A stretch of 64,000 nt of DNA from an uncultured SAR86 cluster bacterium (GCA_902558395.1 CACEDS010000001.1:1-64000); one strand, 5' to 3'; counted from the first letter of the stretch, positions 53,296 through 63,427 are shown. Made by a program: numbers and translations. Notes: generated by a model not told the origin, from the sequence alone.

Positions 53296-55217
53296 AGTGT
53301 TTGCCTATTTTCTATTAAAGATTCTACAACAGCAGGGTCTGCTAAGGTCGTTGTATCACCTAAATTAGATAGATCACCTTCAGCTATTTTTCTAAGAATT
53401 CTTCGCATGATTTTTCCCGATCGAGTTTTTGGAAGACCTGATGCATTTTGTATAAGATCCGGTTTTGCAATTGGACCTATTTCTTTTGCAACAAACTGTT
53501 TTATTTCTTGATCAAAGCCCTCAACATATGACTCATCAATCATTAATGTAACGTAAGCATATATGCCCTGACCTTTGATTGGATGTTCAAAACCAACGAC
53601 TGCAGCCTCTGCAATCTTTGGATGAAGCACTAAAGCACTCTCAATTTCTGCTGTTCCAAGTCTGTGACCAGAAACATTTAATACATCGTCAACTCGTCCA
53701 GTAATCCAGAAATAACCATCTTCGTCTCTTCTTGCCCCGTCTCCGGTGAAGTAGATATCTTTGTACATGCTGAAATAGGTGCTGATCATTCTTTCATGAT
53801 CGCCATAAACGCTTCTAATTTGGCTGGGCCATGATTGTTCTATAACTAGATTGCCTGAATTGACATCTTTTAATACATTGCCAGATTCATCATAAAGTTC
53901 TGGCTTGACTCCAAAGAAGGGTAGTGTAGCTGATCCTGGTTTTGTTGGAGTAACACCAGCAATAGGAGTTATCAAAACAGAACCTGTTTCAGTTTGCCAC
54001 CAAGTATCTATAACTTCACATTTAGATTTTCCAACAACTCTATAATACCAATCCCAAGCTTCTGGATTAATAGGCTCACCCACAGTTCCAAGAATCCTTA
54101 GGCTATCTCTCTTAGTTTTTGTTACAGCATTATCTCCTTGGGCCATTAAAGCTCTAATTGCAGTTGGAGCAGTATAAAAAATACTAATATTATGCTTGTC
54201 ACATATCTCCCAACACCTAGATGCTGAAGGATAGGTCGGAACACCTTCAAACATTAGAGTTGTAGCACCGTTTGAAAGAGGCCCATATAAAATATAGGTA
54301 TGCCCTGTAATCCAACCAACATCAGCTGTACACCAATATTTATCTTCAGCCCTTATTCCAAAGAGATATTTAAAACTTATGTGAGCTCCCAATAAATACC
54401 CAGCTGTTGAATGAAGTACACCCTTTGGTTTTCCAGTAGAGCCTGATGTATAAAGAATAAAAAGAGGATCTTCCGAATCCATTGGCTCAGGCTGACATAT
54501 AGCACTCACATCTTTTACTAAATCCTCATACCAAACATCTCTATTTGAATCCCACGAAATATCATTACCAGTTCTCTTAATAACCAATGTTTTACTGACA
54601 TTTGGGCATCCCACTAATGCCTCATCGACATTAGCCTTCAAAGGAACAGATTTGCCACCCCTTATCCCTTCATCGGCAGTAATTACAACTCTACAATCAG
54701 CATCGAGAATTCTATCTTTAAGCGATTCTGGAGAAAATCCACCAAAGACAACTGAGTGAATTGCCCCAATTCTTGTACAGGCCAACATTGCGTATGCAAC
54801 TTCAACGATCATTGGCATATAAATACATACCCTAGAACCTTTTTTTACTCCAAGCCCTTTTAATATATTAGCAAATTTACATACTTCATCATGGAGCTCC
54901 TGATAAGAAAGTTGTTTAGAGTCACCTGGATCATCGCCCTCCCATATAATGGCAGTTTTACTAGCATTATTTTTTAGGTGTCTATCAATACAATTAACGC
55001 TGATATTAGTTTTTCCACCTTCAAACCATTTTGTTTCAGAGAATTCACCATTGTGAACAGTATCAAATTCTTCTATCCATTGAATGTTTTCTTTAGCCAG
55101 ATTTCCAAAAAATTCTGATGGATTATCTATAGACTGCTGATATAGATCTTTATACTCATCAAGGTTTTTAATAAAAGGATTAGTTTCTTCTTTGGGATAA
55201 AAAATATTTTCAGCCAT
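53292..55217 (-). CDS. acs: Acetyl-CoA synthetase
   Basis: A 641-residue AMP-forming ligase activating acetate to acetyl-CoA. The adenylate loop [12 protein letters not shown], the WWQTETGS segment and the C-terminal [14 protein letters not shown] are intact; the lysine in the last motif is the site that is acetylated for control in known enzymes. Length is close to E. coli Acs (652). It allows growth on acetate together with PckA. It lies six bases downstream of the deoxynucleoside kinase gene. Confidence 0.97.
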   Translation of the reverse strand: MAENIFYPKEETNPFIKNLDEYKDLYQQSIDNPSEFFGNLAKENIQWIEEFDTVHNGEFSETKWFEGGKTNISVNCIDRHLKNNASKTAIIWEGDDPGDSKQLSYQELHDEVCKFANILKGLGVKKGSRVCIYMPMIVEVAYAMLACTRIGAIHSVVFGGFSPESLKDRILDADCRVVITADEGIRGGKSVPLKANVDEALVGCPNVSKTLVIKRTGNDISWDSNRDVWYEDLVKDVSAICQPEPMDSEDPLFILYTSGSTGKPKGVLHSTAGYLLGAHISFKYLFGIRAEDKYWCTADVGWITGHTYILYGPLSNGATTLMFEGVPTYPSASRCWEICDKHNISIFYTAPTAIRALMAQGDNAVTKTKRDSLRILGTVGEPINPEAWDWYYRVVGKSKCEVIDTWWQTETGSVLITPIAGVTPTKPGSATLPFFGVKPELYDESGNVLKDVNSGNLVIEQSWPSQIRSVYGDHERMISTYFSMYKDIYFTGDGARRDEDGYFWITGRVDDVLNVSGHRLGTAEIESALVLHPKIAEAAVVGFEHPIKGQGIYAYVTLMIDESYVEGFDQEIKQFVAKEIGPIAKPDLIQNASGLPKTRSGKIMRRILRKIAEGDLSNLGDTTTLADPAVVESLIENRQTL

Positions 55218-55223
55218 TAGTCT

Positions 55224-55889
55224 TTATATTATTGAAGGCTGTGGGTTTATAAAGTTTTTGCCTTTAGGGTTTGACATAATTGTTGTGATAAGTGATTCAT
55301 AATCACTTTCATTAGACTCTAAATTTATGTCAGCTGCATTAATGATAAGCAATGGCGCATCGTTATAATCAAGAAAGAATCGTGAATAAGCATCATTAAG
55401 TTTCTCTAGATACTCTAATGTTAAATATTGCTCATTAATGTTTCCTCTTTTTGTAATTCTTTCTTTTAGAACGTCTATTGGGGCTTGAAGGTATATAACT
55501 AGATCAGGGGTTGGCGCATCAAGAGTAATATGGTCATAAACCTTGTCATAAAGATCCATTTCTTCATTTGAAAGAGTAACTTCAGCAAACAATCTATCCT
55601 TTTCAATTAAAAAATCAGCAACCCTAACTGTTTCAAAAAGACTTCTTTGTTTTAAATCTTGTATTTGCTGCATTCTTTGAAATAAAAAGAACAGCTGAGT
55701 GGCTAAAGCAGATTGACTGGGGTTTCTATAGAAATTTTTAAGGAAAGGATTTTCTGCAGGTTGTTCTAAAAATGCATCATAGTTGAATGTAGTTGCTATT
55801 TTGTTTGCAAGAGTTGTTTTGCCAACTCCAATTGGGCCTTCGATTGCAATATATTTCGGAAGTGGAACTTCTTTAATAGCTGGCTTCAT
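55224..55889 (-). CDS. Deoxynucleoside kinase (dGK/dCK family)
   Basis: A 221-residue P-loop kinase. IAIEGPIGVGKTTLANKIA carries the Walker A, FLEQP the nucleoside-binding glutamate, and RVADFLIEKDRLFAEVTL the DR-type catalytic segment. The late KERITKRGNINEQY resembles the lid region. It phosphorylates deoxyadenosine or deoxyguanosine for salvage; the exact specificity is unclear. It lies between pcnB and acs, in the place where folK is often found. Confidence 0.88.
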   Translation of the reverse strand: MKPAIKEVPLPKYIAIEGPIGVGKTTLANKIATTFNYDAFLEQPAENPFLKNFYRNPSQSALATQLFFLFQRMQQIQDLKQRSLFETVRVADFLIEKDRLFAEVTLSNEEMDLYDKVYDHITLDAPTPDLVIYLQAPIDVLKERITKRGNINEQYLTLEYLEKLNDAYSRFFLDYNDAPLLIINAADINLESNESDYESLITTIMSNPKGKNFINPQPSII

Positions 55890-55916
55890 TATTTACATAT
55901 TTGTTTTTACTCTAGA

Positions 55917-57152
55917 TTATCTCAACTCGTTATAGAAGCCAAATATTTTAGAAGAATCTGCATCATTTTTTTCATTCATTCTTGCAATCAATGACCCTCT
56001 GAGAGAGTCATCATTTTTTTGAAAATCAGTCCACCATTTCCCCAGTCCATTTTTATCAGATGATGCTTTTTCTCTTACAAGCAGAAAATCATATGCTGCT
56101 CTGAACCTTGGGTGTCGAATTGTTTTATATGGCTGACTTTTAATTCTGCTATGAAGTTTAAGCTGAAGAACCCAAATGTCTTTTATGTAGCTGTTAAATT
56201 TTCTTGGTACAGCCGTAAGTTTTTGCTGTTCTCTAAGGACTCCATCCATTGACCTAAAAAACTTTCTGATATTAATTTCATTATTTTTTGTACATCTAGA
56301 AATCAATGTTGGCCACAATAAAGCAGCCAATAAAAAACCAGGAGTAACTGATTGATCATTTTTTATTCTATTGTCCGTATTTCTAAGAGCTTGGAGCATA
56401 ACATTATGTGAAAACTCATTTTTATTTGGATTAGATAAAACTAAGTACTTGTTTAAATTAAATGAGCATAATTTGTTGAAGTTCTTTTCTCCCATACCCC
56501 CTAAGAATATTTTACAAAATTCATCAAATAGCCTAGCATTTGATATGCTTGATAATAAATGACCTTTATCATATATGGCATTTTTTACTTGGTTGTCTAT
56601 TTTAAAACCAAGCTTATTACTAAACCTTATAGCTCTTAAACTTCTTACCGGGTCTTCCTCAAACCTTAATTGAGGGTCTCCAATAGAGACAATAATTTTT
56701 TTATGAATGTGACCCAAGCCATTATTCCTATCTTCTATTTTTTTTGTAATAGGGCAGTAATAAAGAGCATTTATCGTAAAGTCTCTTCTGTAACAGTCTT
56801 GCTCTAAAGTACCCCAAACATTATCTCGAAGAATTTTACCGCTTTCATCTTTAATCAAGTTTGATTCATTATCAGTTCCATTGTTGCCAGACCTGAACGT
56901 TGCAACTTCAAGAAGTTCAGATCTATTGAACACATGCACAAGCTTGAAGCGCCTGCCAATAATTCTTGAAGCCTTGAAGATTTTTCGAACCTCTTCAGGA
57001 GTAGCATCTGTAGCTATATCAAAGTCTTTTGGCTCTATCCCAGACAAAGCATCTCTAACACAGCCTCCAACTAGATATGCTTGAAAATTATTTTTTTGTA
57101 ATTCTGTTATGACAGATATAGCAAATTTGCTTATTTTTGTGTTATCGATCAA
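55917..57152 (-). CDS. pcnB: Poly(A) polymerase I
   Basis: A 411-residue class II nucleotidyltransferase. LVGGCVRDALSG and the catalytic DFDIATD lie within the first 50 residues, followed by RRFKLVHV and RRDFTINALYY, the RNA-binding segments that separate this group from other nucleotidyltransferases. The alternative, CCA-adding enzyme, is less likely because of its position after dksA, where pcnB is normal, and because it has a basic C-terminus. Poly(A) tails mark RNAs, including small RNAs, for decay. Confidence 0.88.
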   Translation of the reverse strand: MIDNTKISKFAISVITELQKNNFQAYLVGGCVRDALSGIEPKDFDIATDATPEEVRKIFKASRIIGRRFKLVHVFNRSELLEVATFRSGNNGTDNESNLIKDESGKILRDNVWGTLEQDCYRRDFTINALYYCPITKKIEDRNNGLGHIHKKIIVSIGDPQLRFEEDPVRSLRAIRFSNKLGFKIDNQVKNAIYDKGHLLSSISNARLFDEFCKIFLGGMGEKNFNKLCSFNLNKYLVLSNPNKNEFSHNVMLQALRNTDNRIKNDQSVTPGFLLAALLWPTLISRCTKNNEINIRKFFRSMDGVLREQQKLTAVPRKFNSYIKDIWVLQLKLHSRIKSQPYKTIRHPRFRAAYDFLLVREKASSDKNGLGKWWTDFQKNDDSLRGSLIARMNEKNDADSSKIFGFYNELR

Positions 57153-57177
57153 ATTTTTTCACATGGGTTAAAGAACA

Positions 57178-57741
57178 TTAACCGTTTAATTGCTTCTCTT
57201 TAATTTCATCAAGAGTTTTACAATGAATGCAATGTGTGGCTGTGGGTCTTGCTTCAAGTCTTTTTATTCCTATTTCATCGCCACAAGCATCACACCAACC
57301 GTAGTCATCTTGTTTGATTTTTTCTAAAGATACGGCTATCTTGCTAATTAGTTTTCTTTCTCTATCTCTGGTTCTTAATTCAAAAGCAAACTCCTCTTCT
57401 TGAGAAGCTCTGTCAACAGGATCTGCATATGTTTCACCTTTAGTCTTAAGATGGTCAAAGGTTTTTTGCATCTCATCTATAAGGTGCTCTTTCCATAAAA
57501 GTAATACTGCTACAAAATGTCTTTTCATAGCTGCACTCATATATTTCTCATTCTTCTTTGATTTATATGGAGCAATTTTAGATTTATTATTGGCAATCTT
57601 TTGAGGCGCTTTTTTTGCTACAGTTTTTTTTGTAACAGTCTTTTTTACGACTTTCTTTGCTGGAGCTTTCTTTGCTACAGTCTTTTTAGCAGTAGTTTTT
57701 TTAACTGTTTTTTTTGAAGTAGCTGATTTAGTTTTTGCCAT
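57178..57741 (-). CDS. dksA: DksA with lysine/alanine-rich N-terminal extension
   Basis: A 187-residue RNA polymerase secondary-channel regulator. From about residue 65 it matches E. coli DksA closely. The coiled-coil tip reads DPVDRAS with both key aspartates, and the zinc finger is CDAC...CIHC. The first 60 or so residues are an added tail rich in Lys, Ala, Thr and Val, with KKTVAKKAP repeated at residues 19-27 and 38-46, which resembles histone H1-like tails. E. coli DksA (151 residues) has no such tail. The tail could bind DNA or RNA near polymerase; that is inference. It is upstream of pcnB, its usual neighbour. Confidence 0.94.
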   Translation of the reverse strand: MAKTKSATSKKTVKKTTAKKTVAKKAPAKKVVKKTVTKKTVAKKAPQKIANNKSKIAPYKSKKNEKYMSAAMKRHFVAVLLLWKEHLIDEMQKTFDHLKTKGETYADPVDRASQEEEFAFELRTRDRERKLISKIAVSLEKIKQDDYGWCDACGDEIGIKRLEARPTATHCIHCKTLDEIKEKQLNG

Positions 57742-57800
57742 TAATTTAGTTTGAATAAGAATTTTAGGGTGGAGAAAATATCAGAAACTGGTTAAATAAG

Positions 57801-58802
57801 CTAGCTTTTTCTTAATTTATTTGCAACTTCAGCATATCCATCTTTATTTAATCTGGGTCCAAAAGTTTCAACAATTTTGGATGATGCAAAATTACTAAAT
57901 TCTGCACAAGTTTGGATATCATGATTTTGAAGATACGCATGCATAAATGATCCTGCAAACATATCACCAGCCCCATTAGTATCTACTGGTGTTATTTTTT
58001 GGGCATCTGCATGTATTTCAGCGCCATCTTTCACAACAACGCTTCCTTCTGCTCCTTTTGTAATTGCAGTCATATATGCTTTAGATTTGAAGAACTCTAC
58101 AGCTTCTTTAACATCATTAGCATCAGAGAAGGCTATAGCCTCATCATCATTACAAAAAATCATATCAATACCATAAGATTCAATTTGCTTAAATTTATCT
58201 TTAAAACCATGAACAATACCTGCATCAGATAAGGATAGTGCTTTAATCGTATCTTTCCCTTTAAGATGCTCTAAGACAGATATAACAGCATTAAAATTAT
58301 CATCGCTGGTTACCATGTAACCTTCGATATAAAATATTTTAGAATTTTCAACAACGTCGTAATCAATATCTGAAGAACCCAAAAAGGCGCTTACTCCAAG
58401 CATACTACTCATTGTTCTTTTTGCATCTGGAGTCACCAATATTAAGCATTTTCCAGTAGGCATCTCTGAATTCTCAGAACTGATACCAATATGTTCTACC
58501 CCAGCAGATCTTAAGCTTTCAAGATACTTTCTACCATCCTCATCATCTGAAACACGACAAACATGATGGCATTTTGATCCATAGTTTGCAGCAGCAACTA
58601 ATGAATTTGTAGCAGATCCACCGCAGTCAGAAACAGACTCTGCACCCATGCTTAGTAACTTTTCTATAATCGGAGCTTGCTCTTCTGCAGATGCGAGGGT
58701 CATTGAATCTGCTTCAAGCCCAACGCTGGATAAAAATTCATGACTAACCTTATATTGTGTATCTACAAGGGCATTTCCAAGCGCACTAATATCATATTTC
58801 AT
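57801..58802 (-). CDS. PfkB-family sugar/nucleoside kinase, adenosine kinase-like
   Basis: A 333-residue ribokinase-fold enzyme. GGSATNSLVAAANYG near residue 60 is the substrate-binding motif, and DTNGAGDMFAGSFMHAYL near residue 275 holds the catalytic aspartate and the anion hole. The overall pattern resembles bacterial adenosine kinases. That would suit removal of adenosine made by AhcY, but sugar kinase activity is also possible. Its start overlaps the hemL end by four bases. Confidence 0.84.
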   Translation of the reverse strand: MKYDISALGNALVDTQYKVSHEFLSSVGLEADSMTLASAEEQAPIIEKLLSMGAESVSDCGGSATNSLVAAANYGSKCHHVCRVSDDEDGRKYLESLRSAGVEHIGISSENSEMPTGKCLILVTPDAKRTMSSMLGVSAFLGSSDIDYDVVENSKIFYIEGYMVTSDDNFNAVISVLEHLKGKDTIKALSLSDAGIVHGFKDKFKQIESYGIDMIFCNDDEAIAFSDANDVKEAVEFFKSKAYMTAITKGAEGSVVVKDGAEIHADAQKITPVDTNGAGDMFAGSFMHAYLQNHDIQTCAEFSNFASSKIVETFGPRLNKDGYAEVANKLRKS

Positions 58803-60097
58803 TTGTTGATTTCTCCAGTTTTTACTATTTTATTTACAACTTCAAGGGTTTTATCAATTTCCATATCTCCATGTGTGGCAGAAATAAATCCAGCTTCGTA
58901 TTTTGAGGGTGCAAAGTATATTCCATTTTGTATACAAGCATTAATAAAAGATGAGAACAGTTCATCATTGGTTCTAGATACATCATCAATATTTTTTGGT
59001 AGCTCTTCAGAAAAGAAGAAGCCAAACATGCCTCCAATTTGATTCGTAGAAAAAGGAATTCCAGAAGAAATCATAATTTCTTTCATGCCATTCAGTATGA
59101 CCTTTGCCTTTTCTTCCAATTCTTTATATGGATTTTGAGCAATTAATAGATTTAGCAAAGTTGCTCCAGCAGCCATTGCCAGTGGATTTCCAGAAAGTGT
59201 TCCAGCCTGATATACAGGGCCTTCTGGTGCAAGATAATTCATAATTTCTTTTTTACCACCAAAGGCTCCAACCGGGAGACCTCCACCAATTACTTTTCCT
59301 AAAGCAGTTAAATCAGGTTTTATGTTATAGATTTCTTGAGCACCACCAAGAGACACTCTAAAACCGCTCATCACCTCATCAAATATCAATAGAGAATCAT
59401 TAGATTCTGTATATGCTCTTATTGTTTGTAAAAACTCCAATGTTCCAGGCACAAAACCCATATTTCCAGCTATGGGCTCAACGATTACTGTAGCAAGATC
59501 ATCTTTTACAGAATTAAATATTTGAATAAAAGCTTCAATATCATTATATGGACAGGTGATTGTATGTTTAGCTAAATCTTCTGGTATCCCTGGTGAATCT
59601 GGCAACCCAAAGGTTGAAACCCCTGAACCCGCTTTTATCAAAAGAGAATCTACATGACCATGATAGCAACCATCAAATTTAATTATCTTGTTTCTATTTG
59701 TAAATCCTCTGGCTAACCTGATAGCACTCATTGTAGCCTCTGTACCAGAGTTAACCATCCTTATCTTTTCTATACTAGGAACATTTTCAATAATGAGTGA
59801 AGCCACATCAGATTCAAGGCTTGTGGGTGCTCCGTAACTTGTACCCAGCTCAGCTTGATTTTTTATTGCATTAACTATTTCAGGGTGCGAATGTCCCATA
59901 ATCATAGGACCCCATGAACCAATGTAATCAATATACTTATTTCCATCAGCATCAAAAAGGTATGCGCCTTGAGCTTTTTCAAAAAAAATAGGGTCTCCGT
60001 GAATATTTTTGAAAGCACGAACCGGAGAGTTGACCCCGCCTGGCATAAGCGCCTTTGCTTCATTAAAAAGGGCTATAGATTTATCTATCTTGTTCAA
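58799..60097 (-). CDS. hemL: Glutamate-1-semialdehyde 2,1-aminomutase
   Basis: A 432-residue PLP enzyme making 5-aminolevulinate by the C5 pathway. FNEAKALMPGGVNSPVRAF opens it, with MVNSGTEATMSAIRLAR, the PLP aspartate in IFDEVMSGFR and the catalytic lysine in LGKVIGGGLPVGAFGG. Length is standard. With hemG nearby it supplies haem, which the two cytochromes in the window need. It is 45 bp downstream of hemG on the same strand. Confidence 0.96.
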   Translation of the reverse strand: MNKIDKSIALFNEAKALMPGGVNSPVRAFKNIHGDPIFFEKAQGAYLFDADGNKYIDYIGSWGPMIMGHSHPEIVNAIKNQAELGTSYGAPTSLESDVASLIIENVPSIEKIRMVNSGTEATMSAIRLARGFTNRNKIIKFDGCYHGHVDSLLIKAGSGVSTFGLPDSPGIPEDLAKHTITCPYNDIEAFIQIFNSVKDDLATVIVEPIAGNMGFVPGTLEFLQTIRAYTESNDSLLIFDEVMSGFRVSLGGAQEIYNIKPDLTALGKVIGGGLPVGAFGGKKEIMNYLAPEGPVYQAGTLSGNPLAMAAGATLLNLLIAQNPYKELEEKAKVILNGMKEIMISSGIPFSTNQIGGMFGFFFSEELPKNIDDVSRTNDELFSSFINACIQNGIYFAPSKYEAGFISATHGDMEIDKTLEVVNKIVKTGEINK

Positions 60098-60142
60098 AAT
60101 AATTTAAAGGGTTTATATACGATATCAACAATTATAACTCTT

Positions 60143-60664
60143 TTATGTAATTAACTCTTTAGCAAAAGAATCAACTTTGTTCCAATCAGTAAATTCATAG
60201 GTATTTTTTATATTTGTTGGACCTTTTGTGAGCCACATAATAAACCTAATCATTTGCTTATCAATAAAATTGTATTTTGGATAATCAATTTTTCCTTCAA
60301 AGACAGCTAGTTTTCGCGGAACCCATGAGGTTTTCAATAAAAATTTCTGCATATACGGATTAGTTTCTGGAGTATTTTTTTCTGGTTTTCTTGCCACAAC
60401 ATTCACAGAGAAAAAAGCATTATCTTTTTTTGTCAGCTCATCAAGATTTATATCTATAAATTCAAAGAGTTCTTTTTTATGTTTCCCATATCTTATGCTT
60501 GCACCGATAATTACTTGATCATATTTTTTAATATCATCCTTTGTAGCTTCGCTTAAAGGTATGATTTTTGATGGCGTATCATTATTCAAAAATTCACCAA
60601 TTCTTGAACAAATATTTTTTGTTTGGCCATCGGTTGTTGAGTAAATAATAAGAGTTGATTTCAT
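60143..60664 (-). CDS. hemG: Quinone-dependent protoporphyrinogen oxidase HemG
   Basis: A 173-residue flavodoxin-like oxidase. LIIYSTTDGQTKNIC is the FMN phosphate loop, GASIRYGKHKKEL the second FMN-binding stretch, and a long insert KTSWVPRKLAVFEGKIDYPKYNF (in part) distinguishes HemG from flavodoxins. It oxidises protoporphyrinogen IX in the penultimate step of haem synthesis and passes electrons to quinone, so it depends on the ubiquinone pathway encoded nearby. It is divergent from erpA. Confidence 0.9.
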   Translation of the reverse strand: MKSTLIIYSTTDGQTKNICSRIGEFLNNDTPSKIIPLSEATKDDIKKYDQVIIGASIRYGKHKKELFEFIDINLDELTKKDNAFFSVNVVARKPEKNTPETNPYMQKFLLKTSWVPRKLAVFEGKIDYPKYNFIDKQMIRFIMWLTKGPTNIKNTYEFTDWNKVDSFAKELIT

Positions 60665-60758
60665 TAAAAACTGATTTTATTTAAATTATTATACTTTATC
60701 TTAACAATTTAAATCTTTGACAGATAACTTAGATAATAATTTTAGATATAATACATAC

Positions 60759-61094
60759 ATGAATCAAAATAGTAGTTCAATAACTCTCACAAGCTCAGCC
60801 TCAGAGAGAATTATGAGCGTGTTAAGCAAAGATGATTCATCTCAGTTTAGAGTATATGTTACTGGAGGAGGTTGTTCAGGTTTTCAGTACGGTTTTAAAT
60901 TTGACGATGATCAAGCCTTTGACGATGATGTAATAGACTTTGGCAGTTTTAAAGTATTAATCGATTCTTTGTCTTATCCATATTTATATGGATCAACCTT
61001 AGATTTTGTTGAGGACTTATCCGGCGCAAAGTTTGTTATAAATAATCCCAATGCCAAAACAACTTGTGGGTGTGGAGAATCTTTTACGGTTTAG
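60759..61094 (+). CDS. erpA: Iron-sulfur cluster insertion protein ErpA
   Basis: A 111-residue A-type carrier from the ATG at 60759; an earlier start at 60717 would add 14 residues the family lacks. The three cluster cysteines are in GGGCSGFQYG and the C-terminal CGCGESFTV. ErpA delivers Fe-S clusters to apo-enzymes, including those of isoprenoid synthesis and respiration. The erpA/anmK pairing is known from Pseudomonas. Its 3' end overlaps anmK on the other strand by 11 bp. Confidence 0.94.
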   Translation: MNQNSSSITLTSSASERIMSVLSKDDSSQFRVYVTGGGCSGFQYGFKFDDDQAFDDDVIDFGSFKVLIDSLSYPYLYGSTLDFVEDLSGAKFVINNPNAKTTCGCGESFTV

Positions 61095-62187
61095 CTTGAA
61101 CTATTGAGCCGAGCAAACCCTTATTAAATTTATTTTTTCCTAATTGAATTTTCATAACTTGATTGTTTATTCTTTTATATCCCATCCATGCAAAAGCCAT
61201 AGATTCAATTGCTTGAATTTCATATCCATAAGCATTAGACAATACAACTTCATTATTAAGTATTGTGGCCAATCTCTTAATTAAAAATTTATTTTTTCCA
61301 CCACCGCCACATACTATTAATTCATCAAATGTATGATTATTAGCTTTTATAGATTTATCTATAGACATAGCAGTCAATTCAACAAGGGTTGCTAATATAT
61401 TTTCAGGAGATTCTTTAAGAAATTCCTTCGAAAGCAAATTTAAATTAAATAACTCTTTTCCAGTACTTTTTGGGAACTTTTGTTTAAAAAATTTGTGCAA
61501 TATAAGTCTTTTAAGTTCTCTTGCATTTACTTTACCTTTTGATGCAATCTTTCCATCTCTATCAAATGGCTTATTTAAATACTTTTGACAATAGGCATCC
61601 ATTAGAGCATTACCAGGCCCCACATCAGAACCCCAGAAATGATTTTTATTTTTTATATATGAATAATTTGCTATGCCTCCTATATTTAAAATTATTTTAG
61701 ATTTTCTAGACGAATGAAATAGTTCGTTATGAAACTCAGGAACCAGAGGAGCACCTTCCCCTCCAAGAGAAATGTGCATATTTCTAAAATCACTTATGGT
61801 TATCAGCCCAGTCTCACTGGAGACAATATTTGGATCACCAATCTGCATAGAAAATGGGTTAGCGCTTAAAACGTCATGTCTTATAGTTTGACCAGATATC
61901 GCAACACATTTAATTTTGCTCCTTTGTAATTTTGCTTTTTCAATAGATTTATTTATAGCTTGAGCAAATAAATATCCAATTTTTTTATTGAGTTGTCCAA
62001 GTTCAACAAGATTAACCGAATCCCGTTCAATGATATTTTTTATTCTAGTTCTTATTGAGTTTGGAATGCGTTTTGAATGAAAGAAATCCAGAGTGATATC
62101 TTTTTCAATCTTTAAGATTGATACATCAATCGCGTCATGACTAGTACCTGACATTGCTCCGATATATATTTTCTTATTACTGCTCAT
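61084..62187 (-). CDS. anmK: Anhydro-N-acetylmuramic acid kinase
   Basis: A 367-residue sugar kinase of the ASKHA fold that recycles the muramic acid moiety from peptidoglycan turnover. The N-terminal AMSGTSHDAIDVSI matches the usual LMSGTSLDGVD pattern with a histidine at one position. ISDFRNMHISLGGEGAPLVP and NIGGIANYSY follow, with a late CGGGGKN loop. Length is standard. It overlaps the M23 peptidase gene by 11 bp, and both deal with the cell wall. Confidence 0.94.
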   Translation of the reverse strand: MSSNKKIYIGAMSGTSHDAIDVSILKIEKDITLDFFHSKRIPNSIRTRIKNIIERDSVNLVELGQLNKKIGYLFAQAINKSIEKAKLQRSKIKCVAISGQTIRHDVLSANPFSMQIGDPNIVSSETGLITISDFRNMHISLGGEGAPLVPEFHNELFHSSRKSKIILNIGGIANYSYIKNKNHFWGSDVGPGNALMDAYCQKYLNKPFDRDGKIASKGKVNARELKRLILHKFFKQKFPKSTGKELFNLNLLSKEFLKESPENILATLVELTAMSIDKSIKANNHTFDELIVCGGGGKNKFLIKRLATILNNEVVLSNAYGYEIQAIESMAFAWMGYKRINNQVMKIQLGKNKFNKGLLGSIVQAKP

Positions 62188-63427
62188 CTGGATATAAAGT
62201 TTCGAGTTTTTCTAACATTGTTTGGTTGTTTCTAATAAGTGTATCAAAATCAGACTTCAGATTTTTGCTTATTGGTTCTGCTGAAGGCAATTCAAGTTTT
62301 ACTGGATCAATATGCTTATTTCCTATTTTAAATTCATAATGAAGATGAGGTCCTGTAGCAAGACCGGTACTTCCTACGTAGCCAATAGTTTCACCTTGAG
62401 AAACTTTTTTACCTTTTTTTATACCAGGATGAAATTTATCCAGATGGCAATACCTTGTTGAGTATTCATTCGTATGTTGAACAACAATTTCTTTACCACA
62501 GCCATTTTTTCTTCCTGCAAACTTTATAGTTCCATTTCCAGTTGTTCTAACAGGTGAACCTCTTTTAGCAGCATAATCTGTGCCATTATGAGCCCTAATT
62601 GTATGAAGAACAGGGTGCATTCTATTAGGATTAAAATGAGAGCTAATATATGCAAAATCTAGAGGAGCTCTGAGAAAAGCCTTCTGCAAGTTATTGCCGG
62701 AATCATCAAAAAATTCTTTTTTATTGATATCTGTATAAAATCTGTTTGCCTTATATACTTTTCCGTTGTTTACAAATTCTGCAACAACTATGTCACCATT
62801 TTTAATTTTTTCTCCTTCTGAAAATGGCGTTTCATATACTAGAAAAAAAGTATCTCCTTCTCTAATATCAAATACAAAATCTATATCCCATCCAAAAATA
62901 TACGCAAAATCCATTATGATGCTATCTGGAATATCTGCGTCTAAAGCAGCCTCATAAAAAGACGTTTTAATAGTTCCGCTTTTGAAAGATTGAATTAATT
63001 CAATTTCTTTACTCATCTCTTTTATTGATATGCCACCATCCAAGTTAATTAATAATGAGTTGATACGATCTTTACCAATCTCGATGGAAGTTATTTCTTC
63101 ACCAAGATATGTAAACCTCATTTTATCGCCGGGTCTTATTTTAGAAAGAAGTTTTTTTTCATCTAATCTAAAAATTCTATACGCAGTATTTAAAGGGACT
63201 TTAAAATCTTCGAAAATAATTGATAAATTTTCTCCATCTTTAACTTCATGAATTTGATAGCTTAAGACATCAGAGGTTGAATCTTCGATGTTTTCACTTG
63301 TTTCAATTATTTCTATTGGAAGTGATTCGTCAGTTGAAAAATCAATATACAATAACAGAATTAGAAAAATTGATATTAAAAAAGTTAATAAAACAGCCTT
63401 TGTAGGAACTTTTTTAAAACCAACCAT
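62177..63427 (-). CDS. mepM: M23-family peptidoglycan endopeptidase (MepM-like)
   Basis: A 416-residue protein with one N-terminal membrane anchor (about residues 8-28), an OapA/LysM-like domain (HEVKDGENLSIIF), a middle domain and a C-terminal LytM/M23 domain. The zinc residues appear in HNGTDYAAKRG and HLHYEF, and the intervening HTNEYSTRYCHL supplies the active-site histidine. It cuts peptide cross-links to let the wall expand. The erpA-anmK-mepM order is that of Pseudomonas, where tyrS follows; here putA is upstream. Confidence 0.92.
   Translation of the reverse strand: MVGFKKVPTKAVLLTFLISIFLILLLYIDFSTDESLPIEIIETSENIEDSTSDVLSYQIHEVKDGENLSIIFEDFKVPLNTAYRIFRLDEKKLLSKIRPGDKMRFTYLGEEITSIEIGKDRINSLLINLDGGISIKEMSKEIELIQSFKSGTIKTSFYEAALDADIPDSIIMDFAYIFGWDIDFVFDIREGDTFFLVYETPFSEGEKIKNGDIVVAEFVNNGKVYKANRFYTDINKKEFFDDSGNNLQKAFLRAPLDFAYISSHFNPNRMHPVLHTIRAHNGTDYAAKRGSPVRTTGNGTIKFAGRKNGCGKEIVVQHTNEYSTRYCHLDKFHPGIKKGKKVSQGETIGYVGSTGLATGPHLHYEFKIGNKHIDPVKLELPSAEPISKNLKSDFDTLIRNNQTMLEKLETLYPDEQ

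Noticed and set aside
57590-57740. Short direct repeats resembling a CRISPR or tandem repeat array
   Set aside because: The repeats are codons for the KKTVAKKAP-type tail of DksA, without unique spacers of equal length.
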